Position numbers and translations under genes: made by a program. From Microbulbifer agarilyticus S89 (GTDB taxonomy: Bacteria; Pseudomonadota; Gammaproteobacteria; Pseudomonadales; Cellvibrionaceae), in contig NZ_AFPJ01000037.1 in NCBI RefSeq assembly GCF_000220505.1, positions 1 through 64,000 on the forward strand: DNA of 64,000 nucleotides, in the 5' to 3' direction. The notes below the pieces were generated by a model that was not told the origin of the DNA, made no database searches, and worked only from the letters and a program-made list of their open reading frames with translations. Shown here in pieces: positions 26,817 to 34,744 of this stretch. Position 1 is the first letter of the stretch; each line of letters begins with the position of its first letter.

Positions 26817-26843
26817 TTAGTTCGGTGATGCGTTAAAAAGTTC
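26817..26843 (-). promoter_or_regulatory. Possible sigma-E-type promoter for mucD
   Basis: GAACTT on the minus strand (26843-26838) is followed after 16 bases by ACTAA (26821-26817), three of five matches to TCTGA. Weak, but placed upstream of mucD, an expected sigma-E target. Confidence 0.3.
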
Positions 26844-26877
26844 GCATTCTCTAGTGTAAATCAGTGTTAAGGATTGC

Positions 26878-27624
26878 ATGAGCACCCAAAAACTGCCGGT
26901 TCACAGACAACCAGCTCCGACGCAACTGCGCCCGCGCCCGCAGCGTGGCCAATTTCACGCAGAGCGGCAGCGATATGGGGAATCGGTGCTGGGCGCCCCG
27001 CTCTACTACTTTCCGGCAGAAATACGCGATGAACATTCAGGCATCATCATGGCCGGCACTCATGGAGACGAAGTGACCGCAGTGGTCACACTTTCCTGTG
27101 CACTGCGCGCGCTGCAAGCGGGACTGCGGCGCCACCACGTCATTCTTGCGGTCAATCCCGACGGCTGCCAGCTTGGTACGCGCTGCAACGCACACGGCGT
27201 CGACCTGAATCGCAACTTTGCCACCATTAACTGGAAGGCGGACGGCACCGTCTATCGCTGGAACAATGCCGCGGAAGAGCGCGACGTTTTCCTCTCCACC
27301 GGCGATCGACCGGGGTCAGAACCTGAAACCCAGGCGCTGTGCCGGCTGGTCAGGGAGTTAGACCCAGCCTGGATCGTATCGATTCACGAACCGCTGGCCT
27401 GTGTTGAAGATCCCCTGCAGAGCCCTCTGGGGCACTGGCTAGCGGAGCGCATCGAGCTACCACTTGTGTGTGAACTCGGCTACCAGACCCCCGGCTCTTT
27501 CGGCACCTGGTGCGCAGAGCACCAGCATCCGTGCATCACCTTGGAATTCCCGCCCATTTCCACCGATGCCGCCACCGAGGACTACCTGCAGGTGATGACT
27601 GACCTGCTCTGCTACCAGCCCTGA
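26878..27624 (+). CDS. mpaA: M14-family murein peptide amidase (MpaA-like)
   Basis: A 248-residue cytoplasmic zinc carboxypeptidase with no signal peptide. Zinc ligands His62 and Glu65 ('GTHGDE') and His170 ('SIHEPL'), substrate motifs 'VNPDG' and 'GVDLNRNF', and the catalytic Glu223 ('TLEFPP') are all visible. The closest characterised type is MpaA, which cuts the gamma-D-Glu-diaminopimelate bond of murein tripeptide during wall recycling. AAGGA lies 4 bases before the ATG. It converges with a dipeptide epimerase gene 27 bases away, the enzyme that acts on the L-Ala-D-Glu product; in E. coli the two genes (ycjI, ycjG) are also neighbours. Confidence 0.85.
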   Translation: MSTQKLPVHRQPAPTQLRPRPQRGQFHAERQRYGESVLGAPLYYFPAEIRDEHSGIIMAGTHGDEVTAVVTLSCALRALQAGLRRHHVILAVNPDGCQLGTRCNAHGVDLNRNFATINWKADGTVYRWNNAAEERDVFLSTGDRPGSEPETQALCRLVRELDPAWIVSIHEPLACVEDPLQSPLGHWLAERIELPLVCELGYQTPGSFGTWCAEHQHPCITLEFPPISTDAATEDYLQVMTDLLCYQP

Positions 27625-27651
27625 GCCCTCACCTACAGCGCGACATGCGCT

Positions 27652-28632
27652 TCAGGTCCAGTACACCCTTCCGTGAAAAAACTGCAGCGGGTCGGCATCC
27701 CTGGCTAGCCAGGTGGGGCCGTCGAGGTCCACAAACCGCGCCCCCTGCCCCAGTGGCCAGGCTGCACGAATCGCGCGCGAGGTGCACAACATGCAGCCGA
27801 GCATGACCTCAAAGCCCTGTGCGCGCGCGGCATCGGCGAGGAGTAACGCCTCCCAGAGGCCGCCCGTTTTATCCAGTTTGACGTTCACCATCTCGTAGAG
27901 CCCCGCAAGCCGCGGTAAGTCCGCCCGGGTGTGGCAGCTTTCATCGGCGCAGATGGGTATGGGGTGGGCAAAGCTTGCGAGGGCGCGATCATCCCCAGCG
28001 GGCAGCGGCTGCTCCAGCATGGAAACACCCTGTTTCGCCAGCGCATCACACAGCGCGGGCAAGCCATCGGCGGACCAGGCTTCATTGGCATCAATAACCA
28101 GCTCGCAGGCGGGCGCAGCGGCGCGCACCGCTGCCACCCTCTCCAGCACCTGTTTCTCATCCAGCTTGAGTTTGAGTACCGTAACCCCGGACTTTTCGGC
28201 CGCACTCGCCGCCTCCGCCATTTCATCTGGGGTGGCAATCACCAGGGTTTGCACAGTGGGCAATGACTCGGGACCGGCGAAACCCTGCTGGTGTTTCTTC
28301 TCTGCCCAATTGGCCAGTGCGCAATCCACCGCATTGCGCGCCGCCCCGGCAGGCATGGCCTGCTGCAGTTGGCTGCGCGAGATTCCCTGGCGCAATGCCG
28401 GCAACACCGAGGTGATTTCGGCCAATACGGATTCCAGGCTTTCTCCATAGCGGGGATAGGGTGTGCACTCGCCAATGCCGGTGACACCTTCCGCCACCAC
28501 TTCCACCACAACCACCCGGGCCTCACTGCGCGCGCCTCTGGAAATCACAAAGGTCGTTTTCAGCGGCCAACTCTCGGCGTAGCAGCGGCCTTCAAAGGCT
28601 TGAACCCGGCCTGATTCCCTTTGCCCTGCCAT
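27652..28632 (-). CDS. L-Ala-D/L-Glu (dipeptide) epimerase, enolase superfamily
   Basis: A 326-residue member of the enolase superfamily (muconate-lactonizing group). Catalytic lysines are Lys154 and Lys156 in 'LKLKLD', metal ligands Asp181 ('DANEAW'), Glu207 ('LEQPLP') and Asp230 ('CADES'), and the second catalytic base is Lys252 in 'NVKLDKTGG'. The spacing fits YcjG-type L-Ala-D/L-Glu epimerases that feed murein peptides back to metabolism. The ATG at 28632 has AGGA 7 bases upstream; the frame runs open to 28689 without such a site. The neighbouring MpaA-like gene supports the murein substrate. Confidence 0.87.
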   Translation of the reverse strand: MAGQRESGRVQAFEGRCYAESWPLKTTFVISRGARSEARVVVVEVVAEGVTGIGECTPYPRYGESLESVLAEITSVLPALRQGISRSQLQQAMPAGAARNAVDCALANWAEKKHQQGFAGPESLPTVQTLVIATPDEMAEAASAAEKSGVTVLKLKLDEKQVLERVAAVRAAAPACELVIDANEAWSADGLPALCDALAKQGVSMLEQPLPAGDDRALASFAHPIPICADESCHTRADLPRLAGLYEMVNVKLDKTGGLWEALLLADAARAQGFEVMLGCMLCTSRAIRAAWPLGQGARFVDLDGPTWLARDADPLQFFHGRVYWT

Positions 28633-28780
28633 CCCTGTTTCCTCGTATTGATATCCGTCACACCCGGAGCTGAACGGCCAATGGGTCACCTTTAGTGTAG
28701 AAACAGTTCAAGAGATAGCAGGAAAAGCCCACCAGGAAAAATTCACCAGGAAATGCCAGTGAGCGTAGCGAAATGAATAT

Positions 28781-28819
28781 CAGAGAAAGGAATAACAGAG
28801 AAAGAAATAACAGGAATAA
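28781..28819. repeat. 15-bp tandem repeat, about 2.6 copies
   Basis: CAGAGAAAGGAATAA (28781-28795) is followed by a copy with one change (28796-28810) and a shortened third copy (28811-28819). It is purine-rich and lies between the rseC stop and the epimerase start. Confidence 0.7.
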
Positions 28820-28856
28820 ACGATCGAGCGCTGTCGCGCAAAGCGTGCGCGTGCGC

Positions 28857-29330
28857 TCAGCTGATAGGAGTAACCGGAATTGCGCAGGGATTGGCTTGTT
28901 CGCGGCGAAGATATACGGGCTCCAGCGAAGCATCGCCGCGACGCAGGTAACTGTAGGCACGAATCGCGAGGGCACCGCCAATCAGGCCAAGCAATGCACC
29001 GGCTATCGCCAGCGGTTCAGCCCCCAACGACTGCCCCGCCAGAGCACCGGCAACCAGCAGCACCAGTGGCACCAGGTAAACTACGAGCGCGCTGCTCGCC
29101 AGCACGCGTTCGCCAATCCCAATCACCACGGTGTCGTGCAGCTGAATCGCCTGCGCTTCATGGGGAGTAAGCTGAACACGCACGCGCGATGCGCTCGCCC
29201 AGAAGTCGCCGAGTAAGCCGGTGCCACACCCTGACTTGGCCGCACAGCCATGACAACCGCTGCGCTGGACGGTTTCCACCCAAATCGCATCGCCGTCTAC
29301 AGCGACCACTTTTCCGCGCTCTTCGATCAT
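28857..29330 (-). CDS. rseC: Sigma-E regulatory protein RseC/MucC
   Basis: A 157-residue inner-membrane protein. The N-terminal cytoplasmic part has clustered cysteines (Cys26, Cys29, Cys35 in 'CHGCAAKSGCG') and is followed by two transmembrane helices (about 77-97 and 103-123). RseC/MucC is a minor modulator of the sigma-E pathway; relatives also take part in SoxR reduction. It is the last gene of rpoE-rseA-rseB-rseC, 29 bases after rseB. The following gene is the epimerase, not mucD. Confidence 0.9.
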   Translation of the reverse strand: MIEERGKVVAVDGDAIWVETVQRSGCHGCAAKSGCGTGLLGDFWASASRVRVQLTPHEAQAIQLHDTVVIGIGERVLASSALVVYLVPLVLLVAGALAGQSLGAEPLAIAGALLGLIGGALAIRAYSYLRRGDASLEPVYLRREQANPCAIPVTPIS

Positions 29331-29359
29331 GCCGTGTCTTACCCCGTTTAACCGCGTCG

Positions 29360-30421
29360 TCAGTTTGCCTCGGTGATCGCCTTGGCCACCAGCTGCGCGG
29401 TATTGTCTGGGATTTCGCCCACCACTGTCACGGTGTAACGTGCGCCATTGACATCGATATGGTCCATATAGGCGACAGTAGCGCCGCGCACCGCTTGCCC
29501 TGTGTAGTTCATCTCCGGGAGCTGCTGGACAAACACGGTGAATGCACTCAGGCCGTCGCTAAATACCAGCATTTGCCCATCTTTTAGTGCCTGCACGGCA
29601 ACCGGTTTAAAACCACTGGGCGCCCAACCGAGACGCCAGCGACTTTCCACATTGGCGCAGCTTGCTGCGTCGCTACCGGTGTCTGGCTGCGCCAAGGGTG
29701 AATGAGGCTTCAACTCATCATCGGTTACCGGTTTCAGGTCGAGCTCGACAAACTGAAAGCGCTCGAGAACCCTTCCCGCCGGTGCAATCAACATGGACTT
29801 GAGAGGCAGGCCGGTTTCTTTATCGACACTGATGACCATGCCGAAGCGATGCATATCCCGGGGCCGGGCCTCAAGCACGATCGTCTCGCGGTCGGCCACA
29901 CGCTCCTCGCCGCGAATCAAAAATGCATAATTGGACTGCACGTTTTGCAGCCCGGCAGCGCTCAACAGACCAGAACTGGGAAACACACTGCCGCTGAGGC
30001 GACACTCGTCGCCCCCGGTGCGGCTCACCTTTTCGCGCGGACTACCGGTCAGGTAGCGAATACGCTCCACCTGCTCCCCATTGCGGATACCGTGCACTAC
30101 CTCCAGGGTTTCCATGGAGCCCACATGCTCAAAGGTAACCAATCCGCGGTACTCCAGGTTGGCGGCAGCCTGGGCGAGCCGTGCTAGCAACACACCGGTC
30201 GCCTCACTGGCTGAGGCCTCGCGGGTATCTTGGGGAACCGATTGAGGAGCTAGTTGAGGAGCCTGGTTAGGGGGCTCCTGCGGCGCTGATTGCGGGTTGC
30301 TTGGCCCACCGGCGGACGGACCGCTCTGGGCGAAGCCCAGTGGTGCAGCACATAGTAAAAAAGCCAACAGCGAGCTGTTGGCTTTGCGGGTGGTACGGAA
30401 AATCATATTTGCCATGGTCAT
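29360..30421 (-). CDS. rseB: Periplasmic sigma-E regulator RseB/MucB
   Basis: A 353-residue secreted protein that binds the periplasmic part of RseA/MucA and guards it from cleavage until lipid or LPS signals release it. A signal peptide (about 1-31) is followed by a Pro/Gln-rich linker (about 34-65) and the two-domain MucB/RseB fold, including 'YRGLVTFEHVGSMETLEVVHG' in short pieces and 'KDGQMLVFSDGLSAFTVFV'. The ATG at 30421 is annotated; an ATG at 30415 is also possible. The signal-peptide codons contain a strong terminator-like hairpin (30357-30384). The gene starts 52 bases after rseA. Confidence 0.92.
   Translation of the reverse strand: MTMANMIFRTTRKANSSLLAFLLCAAPLGFAQSGPSAGGPSNPQSAPQEPPNQAPQLAPQSVPQDTREASASEATGVLLARLAQAAANLEYRGLVTFEHVGSMETLEVVHGIRNGEQVERIRYLTGSPREKVSRTGGDECRLSGSVFPSSGLLSAAGLQNVQSNYAFLIRGEERVADRETIVLEARPRDMHRFGMVISVDKETGLPLKSMLIAPAGRVLERFQFVELDLKPVTDDELKPHSPLAQPDTGSDAASCANVESRWRLGWAPSGFKPVAVQALKDGQMLVFSDGLSAFTVFVQQLPEMNYTGQAVRGATVAYMDHIDVNGARYTVTVVGEIPDNTAQLVAKAITEAN
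30357..30384 (-). terminator. Terminator-like hairpin inside the rseB signal-peptide codons
   Basis: A perfect stem of 10 bp (30361-30370 with 30375-30384; eight of them outside the A/T flank) with a 4-base loop is followed on the minus strand by TTTTTT (30362-30357). It covers codons 13-22 of rseB. This has the form of an intrinsic terminator or attenuator in coding sequence. Confidence 0.6.
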
Positions 30422-30473
30422 GCTTTGTTTCGCTCAACAACGAGACAGCCGGAGCAACCTCCGGCAGCCGCCA

Positions 30474-31169
30474 TTACTCCGATGGGCGCTCCCCATAGGT
30501 TGCCCGAGCATGGGGAACCATACCCTGGCTGCCGATACGGGCGGCCTGCTCTGAGTGTTCCACCATCACCCGATTCAAATGCCGCATCAATTCTGGCGTG
30601 GGCACAACCTGCACCTGCGGGGCTGGCCCTACCCGTTTTTCGGGTACAAGCTGTGGTGCGGTGCTTACCGCGCGGGTATTCAATGTTGGGGTCAAAAATC
30701 TGCCAGGTTGCGAATTGGTCGTCACAGGCTGCGGCTGGGGCGCCTCAACTTCCGCTACCAAGTCACCCTGCACTTGCGGGGCCTGCATCTGTTGCACCCC
30801 CAAAATGGCGGCAAATGCTACGGTTGCCGCGACGGCACCGCGGGAAAGTGGACGCCACCAACGGCTTCTCGCCTGGTCATTACCCGCATCGTTCGCCGAT
30901 GCCTGCTGCCCAGGCTCCAGCGATGGCTCATCGGCAATCGCTGCAGAAATACTTGCGGCGAGCCCCATGTCCACCGGCGCCACCTTTTCACCACGCATCA
31001 CGCTGGCAGCCAACTGGTAGCGCGACCAGCGATGACCCAACTCACCGTCTGACGCACCGCTGGCATCAGATTCCTTGAGTAGGCGCTGAATTTCCAACTC
31101 ATTGGCCTCGCCATCCATTAATGCGGAAAGCGATTCATTCAGGCGCTGTTGATGACTCCCGTGGGACAT
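30474..31169 (-). CDS. rseA: Anti-sigma-E factor RseA/MucA
   Basis: A 231-residue single-pass membrane protein. The cytoplasmic N-terminal domain that binds sigma-E is recognisable ('NESLSALMDGEANELEIQRL', 'WSRYQLAASVMRGE'), a transmembrane helix lies at about 110-126 ('GAVAATVAFAAILGV') and the periplasmic C-terminal part is Pro/Gln/Val-rich. Regulated proteolysis of this protein frees RpoE. The start at 31169 has GAGGG about 9 bases upstream. Unusually, 238 bases separate it from rpoE, and this gap holds a terminator-like hairpin and a sigma-E-type promoter. Confidence 0.93.
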   Translation of the reverse strand: MSHGSHQQRLNESLSALMDGEANELEIQRLLKESDASGASDGELGHRWSRYQLAASVMRGEKVAPVDMGLAASISAAIADEPSLEPGQQASANDAGNDQARSRWWRPLSRGAVAATVAFAAILGVQQMQAPQVQGDLVAEVEAPQPQPVTTNSQPGRFLTPTLNTRAVSTAPQLVPEKRVGPAPQVQVVPTPELMRHLNRVMVEHSEQAARIGSQGMVPHARATYGERPSE

Positions 31170-31232
31170 ACGGGTAAACCCTCTTTCAGTGCAATTCTTT
31201 GGGCGCTAGTTCACACCCTGTTTGTTAATACG

Positions 31233-31260
31233 TCAGACCCGGGCTTCGCAAAAAAGTTTT
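31233..31260 (-). promoter_or_regulatory. Sigma-E (AlgU)-type promoter for rseA
   Basis: On the minus strand AAAACTT (31260-31254) is followed after 16 bases by a perfect TCTGA (31237-31233). The AlgU/sigma-E consensus is GAACTT-N16/17-TCTGA. The predicted transcript start is about 58 bases before the rseA ATG. Confidence 0.6.
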
Positions 31261-31376
31261 ACCTAGCAGACAAATTTTGTGTGAATTCGTCGATATTTTT
31301 ACCTGTCATCCCGGTCAGGCTCTGGATTTAGGCCAGAAACCTCTCGACAAGCGATTCTGATAAAACAAAATAGATT

Positions 31377-31408
31377 AAAAAATAACCGCCTGCCGTGCTC
31401 ACGCAGGC
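31377..31408 (-). terminator. Terminator-like hairpin at the end of rpoE
   Basis: A 6-bp GC-rich stem (31388-31393 with 31403-31408) begins at the rpoE stop codon and is followed on the minus strand by GGTTATTTTTT. It could terminate part of the rpoE transcripts before rseA. Confidence 0.55.
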
Positions 31409-32022
31409 TAGCTGCGCCCGTCGACGGACTCGGGCTCGCCGGCCATGGTGGCCTGGACTGCGCGATCAATAGCCTCCCGGGCGCGGAAAATCCGCGAGCG
31501 TACGGTACCTACCGGGCACCCCATCACTTCAGCGATCTCCTCGTAGCTGAGGCCTTCCATCTCGCGCAGGGTCACGGCCGAGCGCAGATCTTCCGGTAGC
31601 TCGCGGATAGCCTGGTGTACCGCCGCTTCCAGTTGATCGCGGAACAGTTGGTTCTCGGGGGTTTCGTTATCGCGCAGCAAATCGGCGCCGGAGTAAAATT
31701 CGGCATCCTCCAGATCCACATCCGATGAGGGGGGACGGCGACTGCGTGAAACGAGGTGGTTTTTGGCGGTATTAATCGCGATGCGATACATCCAGGTATA
31801 AAAAGCACTCTCCCCACGGAAATTGCCCAGTGCCCGGTATGCCTTGATAAACGCTTCCTGCACCACGTCATGCACTTCCGCATGATCGTTGATGTAGCGG
31901 CTAACCACCGCCATGATTTTGTGTTGGTACTTCAATACCAACAGGTCGAAGGCTCGCTTATCGCCTTTCTGCACCCGCTCTACCAGCTGGCGATCACTTG
32001 GTGACGCCTGTTGCCCTGTCAT
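31408..32022 (-). CDS. rpoE: RNA polymerase sigma factor RpoE/AlgU
   Basis: A 204-residue ECF sigma factor for envelope stress. Region 2 (about 25-92) includes 'QEAFIKAYRALGNFRG' and 'YTWMYRIAINTAKNHL', which melt and bind the -10; region 4 (about 135-188) includes 'LPEDLRSAVTLREMEGLSY' and 'GTVRSRIFRARE', which bind the GGAACTT -35. GGAG lies 6 bases before the ATG at 32022. A matching sigma-E promoter (GGAACTT) sits upstream, so autoregulation is likely. It heads rpoE-rseA-rseB-rseC and is divergent from nadB, as in other gammaproteobacteria. Confidence 0.98.
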   Translation of the reverse strand: MTGQQASPSDRQLVERVQKGDKRAFDLLVLKYQHKIMAVVSRYINDHAEVHDVVQEAFIKAYRALGNFRGESAFYTWMYRIAINTAKNHLVSRSRRPPSSDVDLEDAEFYSGADLLRDNETPENQLFRDQLEAAVHQAIRELPEDLRSAVTLREMEGLSYEEIAEVMGCPVGTVRSRIFRAREAIDRAVQATMAGEPESVDGRS

Positions 32023-32085
32023 CCCCTACTCCAAACCGCGGGCCAGACACGTCGGAGCGCCTTGGCCAAGCTTTTTCTAATGTGT

Positions 32086-32115
32086 CCAAGACACCAAATT
32101 TTGGTCATAAGTTCC
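32086..32115 (-). promoter_or_regulatory. Autoregulatory sigma-E promoter of rpoE
   Basis: A perfect -35 GGAACTT on the minus strand (32115-32109), a 17-base spacer and a -10-like TCTTG (32091-32087). The spacer contains the palindrome ACCAAATTTTGGT (32093-32105). The start lies about 60 bases before the rpoE ATG. Confidence 0.6.
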
Positions 32116-32144
32116 TGACAAATCGGTAATTTTTCAAGATGGCG

Positions 32145-32150
32145 TATACT
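32145..32150 (+). promoter_or_regulatory. Possible -10 box of nadB
   Basis: TATACT matches five of six bases of the sigma-70 -10 consensus and lies about 50 bases before the nadB GTG. No good -35 was found at the right distance. Confidence 0.35.
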
Positions 32151-32202
32151 ACGCGCCCCCCGAGACGAATAAAACTCCACGAGAGAGAAGGCAAACGGAC
32201 CC

Positions 32203-33837
32203 GTGAATCCTAACGAAAACAGCTACAACGAGAACAATTACGATGTGCTAGTTGTAGGCAGTGGTGCCGCCGGCTTGACCCTGGCGCTGCACCTCGCTGC
32301 ACGCCACCGCGTGGCACTGCTTTCCAAGCAGCGCTTGCGAGATGGCTCTACCTGGTTCGCCCAGGGCGGTATCGCTGGCGTACTGGACGAGGCCGACTCC
32401 GTAGACGCCCATATAGCGGATACATTAGATGCAGGAGCGGGACTCTGCCACCCCGACGCGGTTCGCTTCACCGTGGAAAACAGCCGGGACGCCGTTCACT
32501 GGCTCATTAACCAGGGCGTAGATTTCACCCGCGAAGAAGATGGTGAGTACCACCTTACCAAAGAGGGTGGTCACAGCCACCGGCGCATAATTCACAGTGC
32601 CGACGCCACCGGCCAGGCGGTACACAGCACCCTGCTGGAGCGCGTGCGCAACACGCCCAATATCGACTGCTTTGAACACCACATTGCCCTGGACCTGATC
32701 CGCCAACCCAACCCGAAGACCGGCCGCTTCCGCTGTGGCGGATGTTACGTGCATAACAAACAAACCGAAGAGGTCGAGGTATTCCAGGGGCGCGCGGTCG
32801 TACTCGCCACTGGCGGGGCCTCCAAAGCCTACCTGTATACCAGCAACCCCGATGGCGCCAGCGGTGACGGTATCGCCATGGCCTGGCGCGCCGGGTGCCG
32901 GGTTGCGAACATGGAATTCAACCAGTTCCACCCCACTTGCCTGTACCACCCCAAAGCCAAGTCCATGCTGATCACCGAAGCCCTGCGCGGTGAGGGTGCC
33001 CTGTTAAAGCTGCCGAATGGCGAGCGTTTTATGGATCGCTTCGACAGGCGTGGTGAGCTGGCGCCGCGGGATATCGTGGCCCGCGCCATCGACCACGAAA
33101 TGAAGCGACTGGGTGCCGATTGCCTGTACCTGGACATTTCGCACAAGGACCCGGATTTTGTCCGCGAGCACTTTCCGACCGTATACAAAAGCTGTCTCGA
33201 ATATGGCATCGACATCACCCGCGAAGCCATCCCGGTGGTTCCCGCGGCGCACTATACCTGCGGCGGGGTAATGGTCGACGAGCACGGCCGCACGGATCTG
33301 GATCAGCTTTACGCGATCGGTGAAACCACCTTTACCGGCCTGCACGGCGCCAATCGCCTGGCCAGTAACTCGCTCCTCGAGTGTGTGGTTTACGCGCGCT
33401 CGGCCGCGATGCATATCGACAACTCGATCGACGATATCGCCCCGCCGCGCGAGGCACCGGCCTGGGATGCTTCCCGGGTAACCGACTCCGATGAGGACGT
33501 GGTGATCTCGCACAACTGGGACGAGTTACGCCGCTTTATGTGGGACTTTGTCGGCATTGTGCGGACGCGCAAGCGCCTGTTGCGAGCGGAGCACCGGGTG
33601 AAGCTGTTGCAGCAGGAGATCAGGGAGTTCTACGCGAATTACCGAATCACCAGCGACCTGATTGAACTGCGCAACCTGGCGGTCGTGTCCGAGCTGATTA
33701 TCCGCTCCGCGCTGGACCGCCGGGAAAGCCGCGGGCTGCACTACTCACTGGACTACCCGGGACTGCGGGAACTGGCCATGGATACCATTCTGGTACCGGA
33801 GAATTTTGCCGACCAGCGGCATTTTATTGGCCCGTAA
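32203..33837 (+). CDS. nadB: L-aspartate oxidase
   Basis: A 544-residue FAD enzyme that oxidises aspartate to iminoaspartate, the first step of de novo NAD synthesis. The dinucleotide-binding signature '[13 protein letters not shown]' begins at 17; '[14 protein letters not shown]', '[11 protein letters not shown]', 'ALRGEGALL' and '[18 protein letters not shown]' are the family blocks shared with succinate dehydrogenase flavoproteins, and a helical C-terminal domain follows. The GTG at 32203 lies downstream of GAGAAGG. It is divergent from rpoE, an old gammaproteobacterial arrangement. Confidence 0.97.
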   Translation: MNPNENSYNENNYDVLVVGSGAAGLTLALHLAARHRVALLSKQRLRDGSTWFAQGGIAGVLDEADSVDAHIADTLDAGAGLCHPDAVRFTVENSRDAVHWLINQGVDFTREEDGEYHLTKEGGHSHRRIIHSADATGQAVHSTLLERVRNTPNIDCFEHHIALDLIRQPNPKTGRFRCGGCYVHNKQTEEVEVFQGRAVVLATGGASKAYLYTSNPDGASGDGIAMAWRAGCRVANMEFNQFHPTCLYHPKAKSMLITEALRGEGALLKLPNGERFMDRFDRRGELAPRDIVARAIDHEMKRLGADCLYLDISHKDPDFVREHFPTVYKSCLEYGIDITREAIPVVPAAHYTCGGVMVDEHGRTDLDQLYAIGETTFTGLHGANRLASNSLLECVVYARSAAMHIDNSIDDIAPPREAPAWDASRVTDSDEDVVISHNWDELRRFMWDFVGIVRTRKRLLRAEHRVKLLQQEIREFYANYRITSDLIELRNLAVVSELIIRSALDRRESRGLHYSLDYPGLRELAMDTILVPENFADQRHFIGP

Positions 33838-33878
33838 CCCAACGTTAAAAACCCGTGCTCAACGGTACCCGGGCACAG

Positions 33879-34400
33879 TCAGCGCGAATAACGCAAGGCG
33901 ACCAATAATCGCCGCCATGCATCTGCCGTGGCGGCATCTCGCGCCAGCACCAGGCGCAAACGGCGCCCTTCAACATCTTTGCCGTTAATCACGATCAACC
34001 AACGCCACAGGGTCAACTCGCCGACAAAGTGAAATTCCCGTCGCGCACCGCCCCGCACCTGCCAGTACCAGCGTCGTTCTGTGGTGGATAACCGTCCAAC
34101 GGAAGCACCGAGTCGACGCCATTCAACGACGCCGTACAACAAAACAACGGGGACGAGTGCAATTACCAGGACCCAGGGCAGACGGGAGACAAACAGCAGG
34201 AGAATGGTCTGGGCAAGAATGAACAGAAGGCCCAGACGGAGTAAACGAGACGGAGCAAGGTCACAGCTGAGACGCGCCGCGCGTGCCTCCCCGCTCCCAC
34301 TGCGGGAACGGGTACTTCCAGGAGCTTTCCCGGAACTGGCAGCGCGCGGGTCCCCCGCGTTATTCCTGGAGGCCGGTATTGTCCCGGATGATCTGGACAA
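33879..34400 (-). CDS. ygfX: YgfX (CptA)-like membrane protein
   Basis: A 173-residue protein with a Ser/Arg/Gly-rich N-terminal stretch (1-45), two close transmembrane helices (about 52-72 and 74-92) and a soluble C-terminal part. It overlaps the sdhE gene by 41 bases, the arrangement of the E. coli sdhE-ygfX (cptB-cptA) pair. YgfX has been described as a toxin acting on cytoskeletal FtsZ/MreB and also as part of succinate dehydrogenase maturation; the true role is debated. The N-terminal extension is longer than in E. coli, so a downstream start is possible. Confidence 0.75.
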   Translation of the reverse strand: MSRSSGTIPASRNNAGDPRAASSGKAPGSTRSRSGSGEARAARLSCDLAPSRLLRLGLLFILAQTILLLFVSRLPWVLVIALVPVVLLYGVVEWRRLGASVGRLSTTERRWYWQVRGGARREFHFVGELTLWRWLIVINGKDVEGRRLRLVLARDAATADAWRRLLVALRYSR

Positions 34401-34605
34401 TCTTCTTCAACTCGGGGTCTGCAGGGTCTTCACGACGCAGAAACCAGGCAAACAGGTCCTGATCCTGCTCATCCAGTAACTTGATGTATCGCTGCTTATC
34501 GTCTTCAGAGAGGGTGTCATACACATTCTCCAGAAACGGCAGCAACACCAAATCCAGCTCTAACATGCCGCGACGGCTGGCCCAAAACAGGCGGTTGCGA
34601 TCCAT
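34360..34605 (-). CDS. sdhE: FAD assembly factor SdhE
   Basis: An 81-residue protein that promotes covalent attachment of FAD to SdhA/FrdA. The defining RGxxE motif is seen as 'RGMLE' (12-16), and the five-helix fold is suggested by 'LDLVLLPFLENVYDTL' and 'YIKLLDEQDQDLFAWFLRRE'. The length is typical. It overlaps ygfX and is divergent from ygfZ (139-bp gap), matching the gammaproteobacterial order. The flavoprotein nadB is next door, but it binds FAD non-covalently, so a link is not implied. Confidence 0.94.
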   Translation of the reverse strand: MDRNRLFWASRRGMLELDLVLLPFLENVYDTLSEDDKQRYIKLLDEQDQDLFAWFLRREDPADPELKKIVQIIRDNTGLQE

Positions 34606-34744
34606 ACTTCGTTCTCAAGCCACTATTCAAAGTGCGCGCAGTATAGCGGTAGTTGAAATCCAACCGCAAAACCCCCAATTATGAGATTCTCACGTTGCGC
34701 CGCGAAGGCGCCCATATGTACATTTCTCAGGCAGCGAGTTCAGC

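Noticed and set aside
33879..34605. ygfX-sdhE as a novel toxin-antitoxin system
   Set aside because: The pair is the well-known overlapping sdhE-ygfX locus of gammaproteobacteria; the toxin-antitoxin role is contested and nothing new is visible here.
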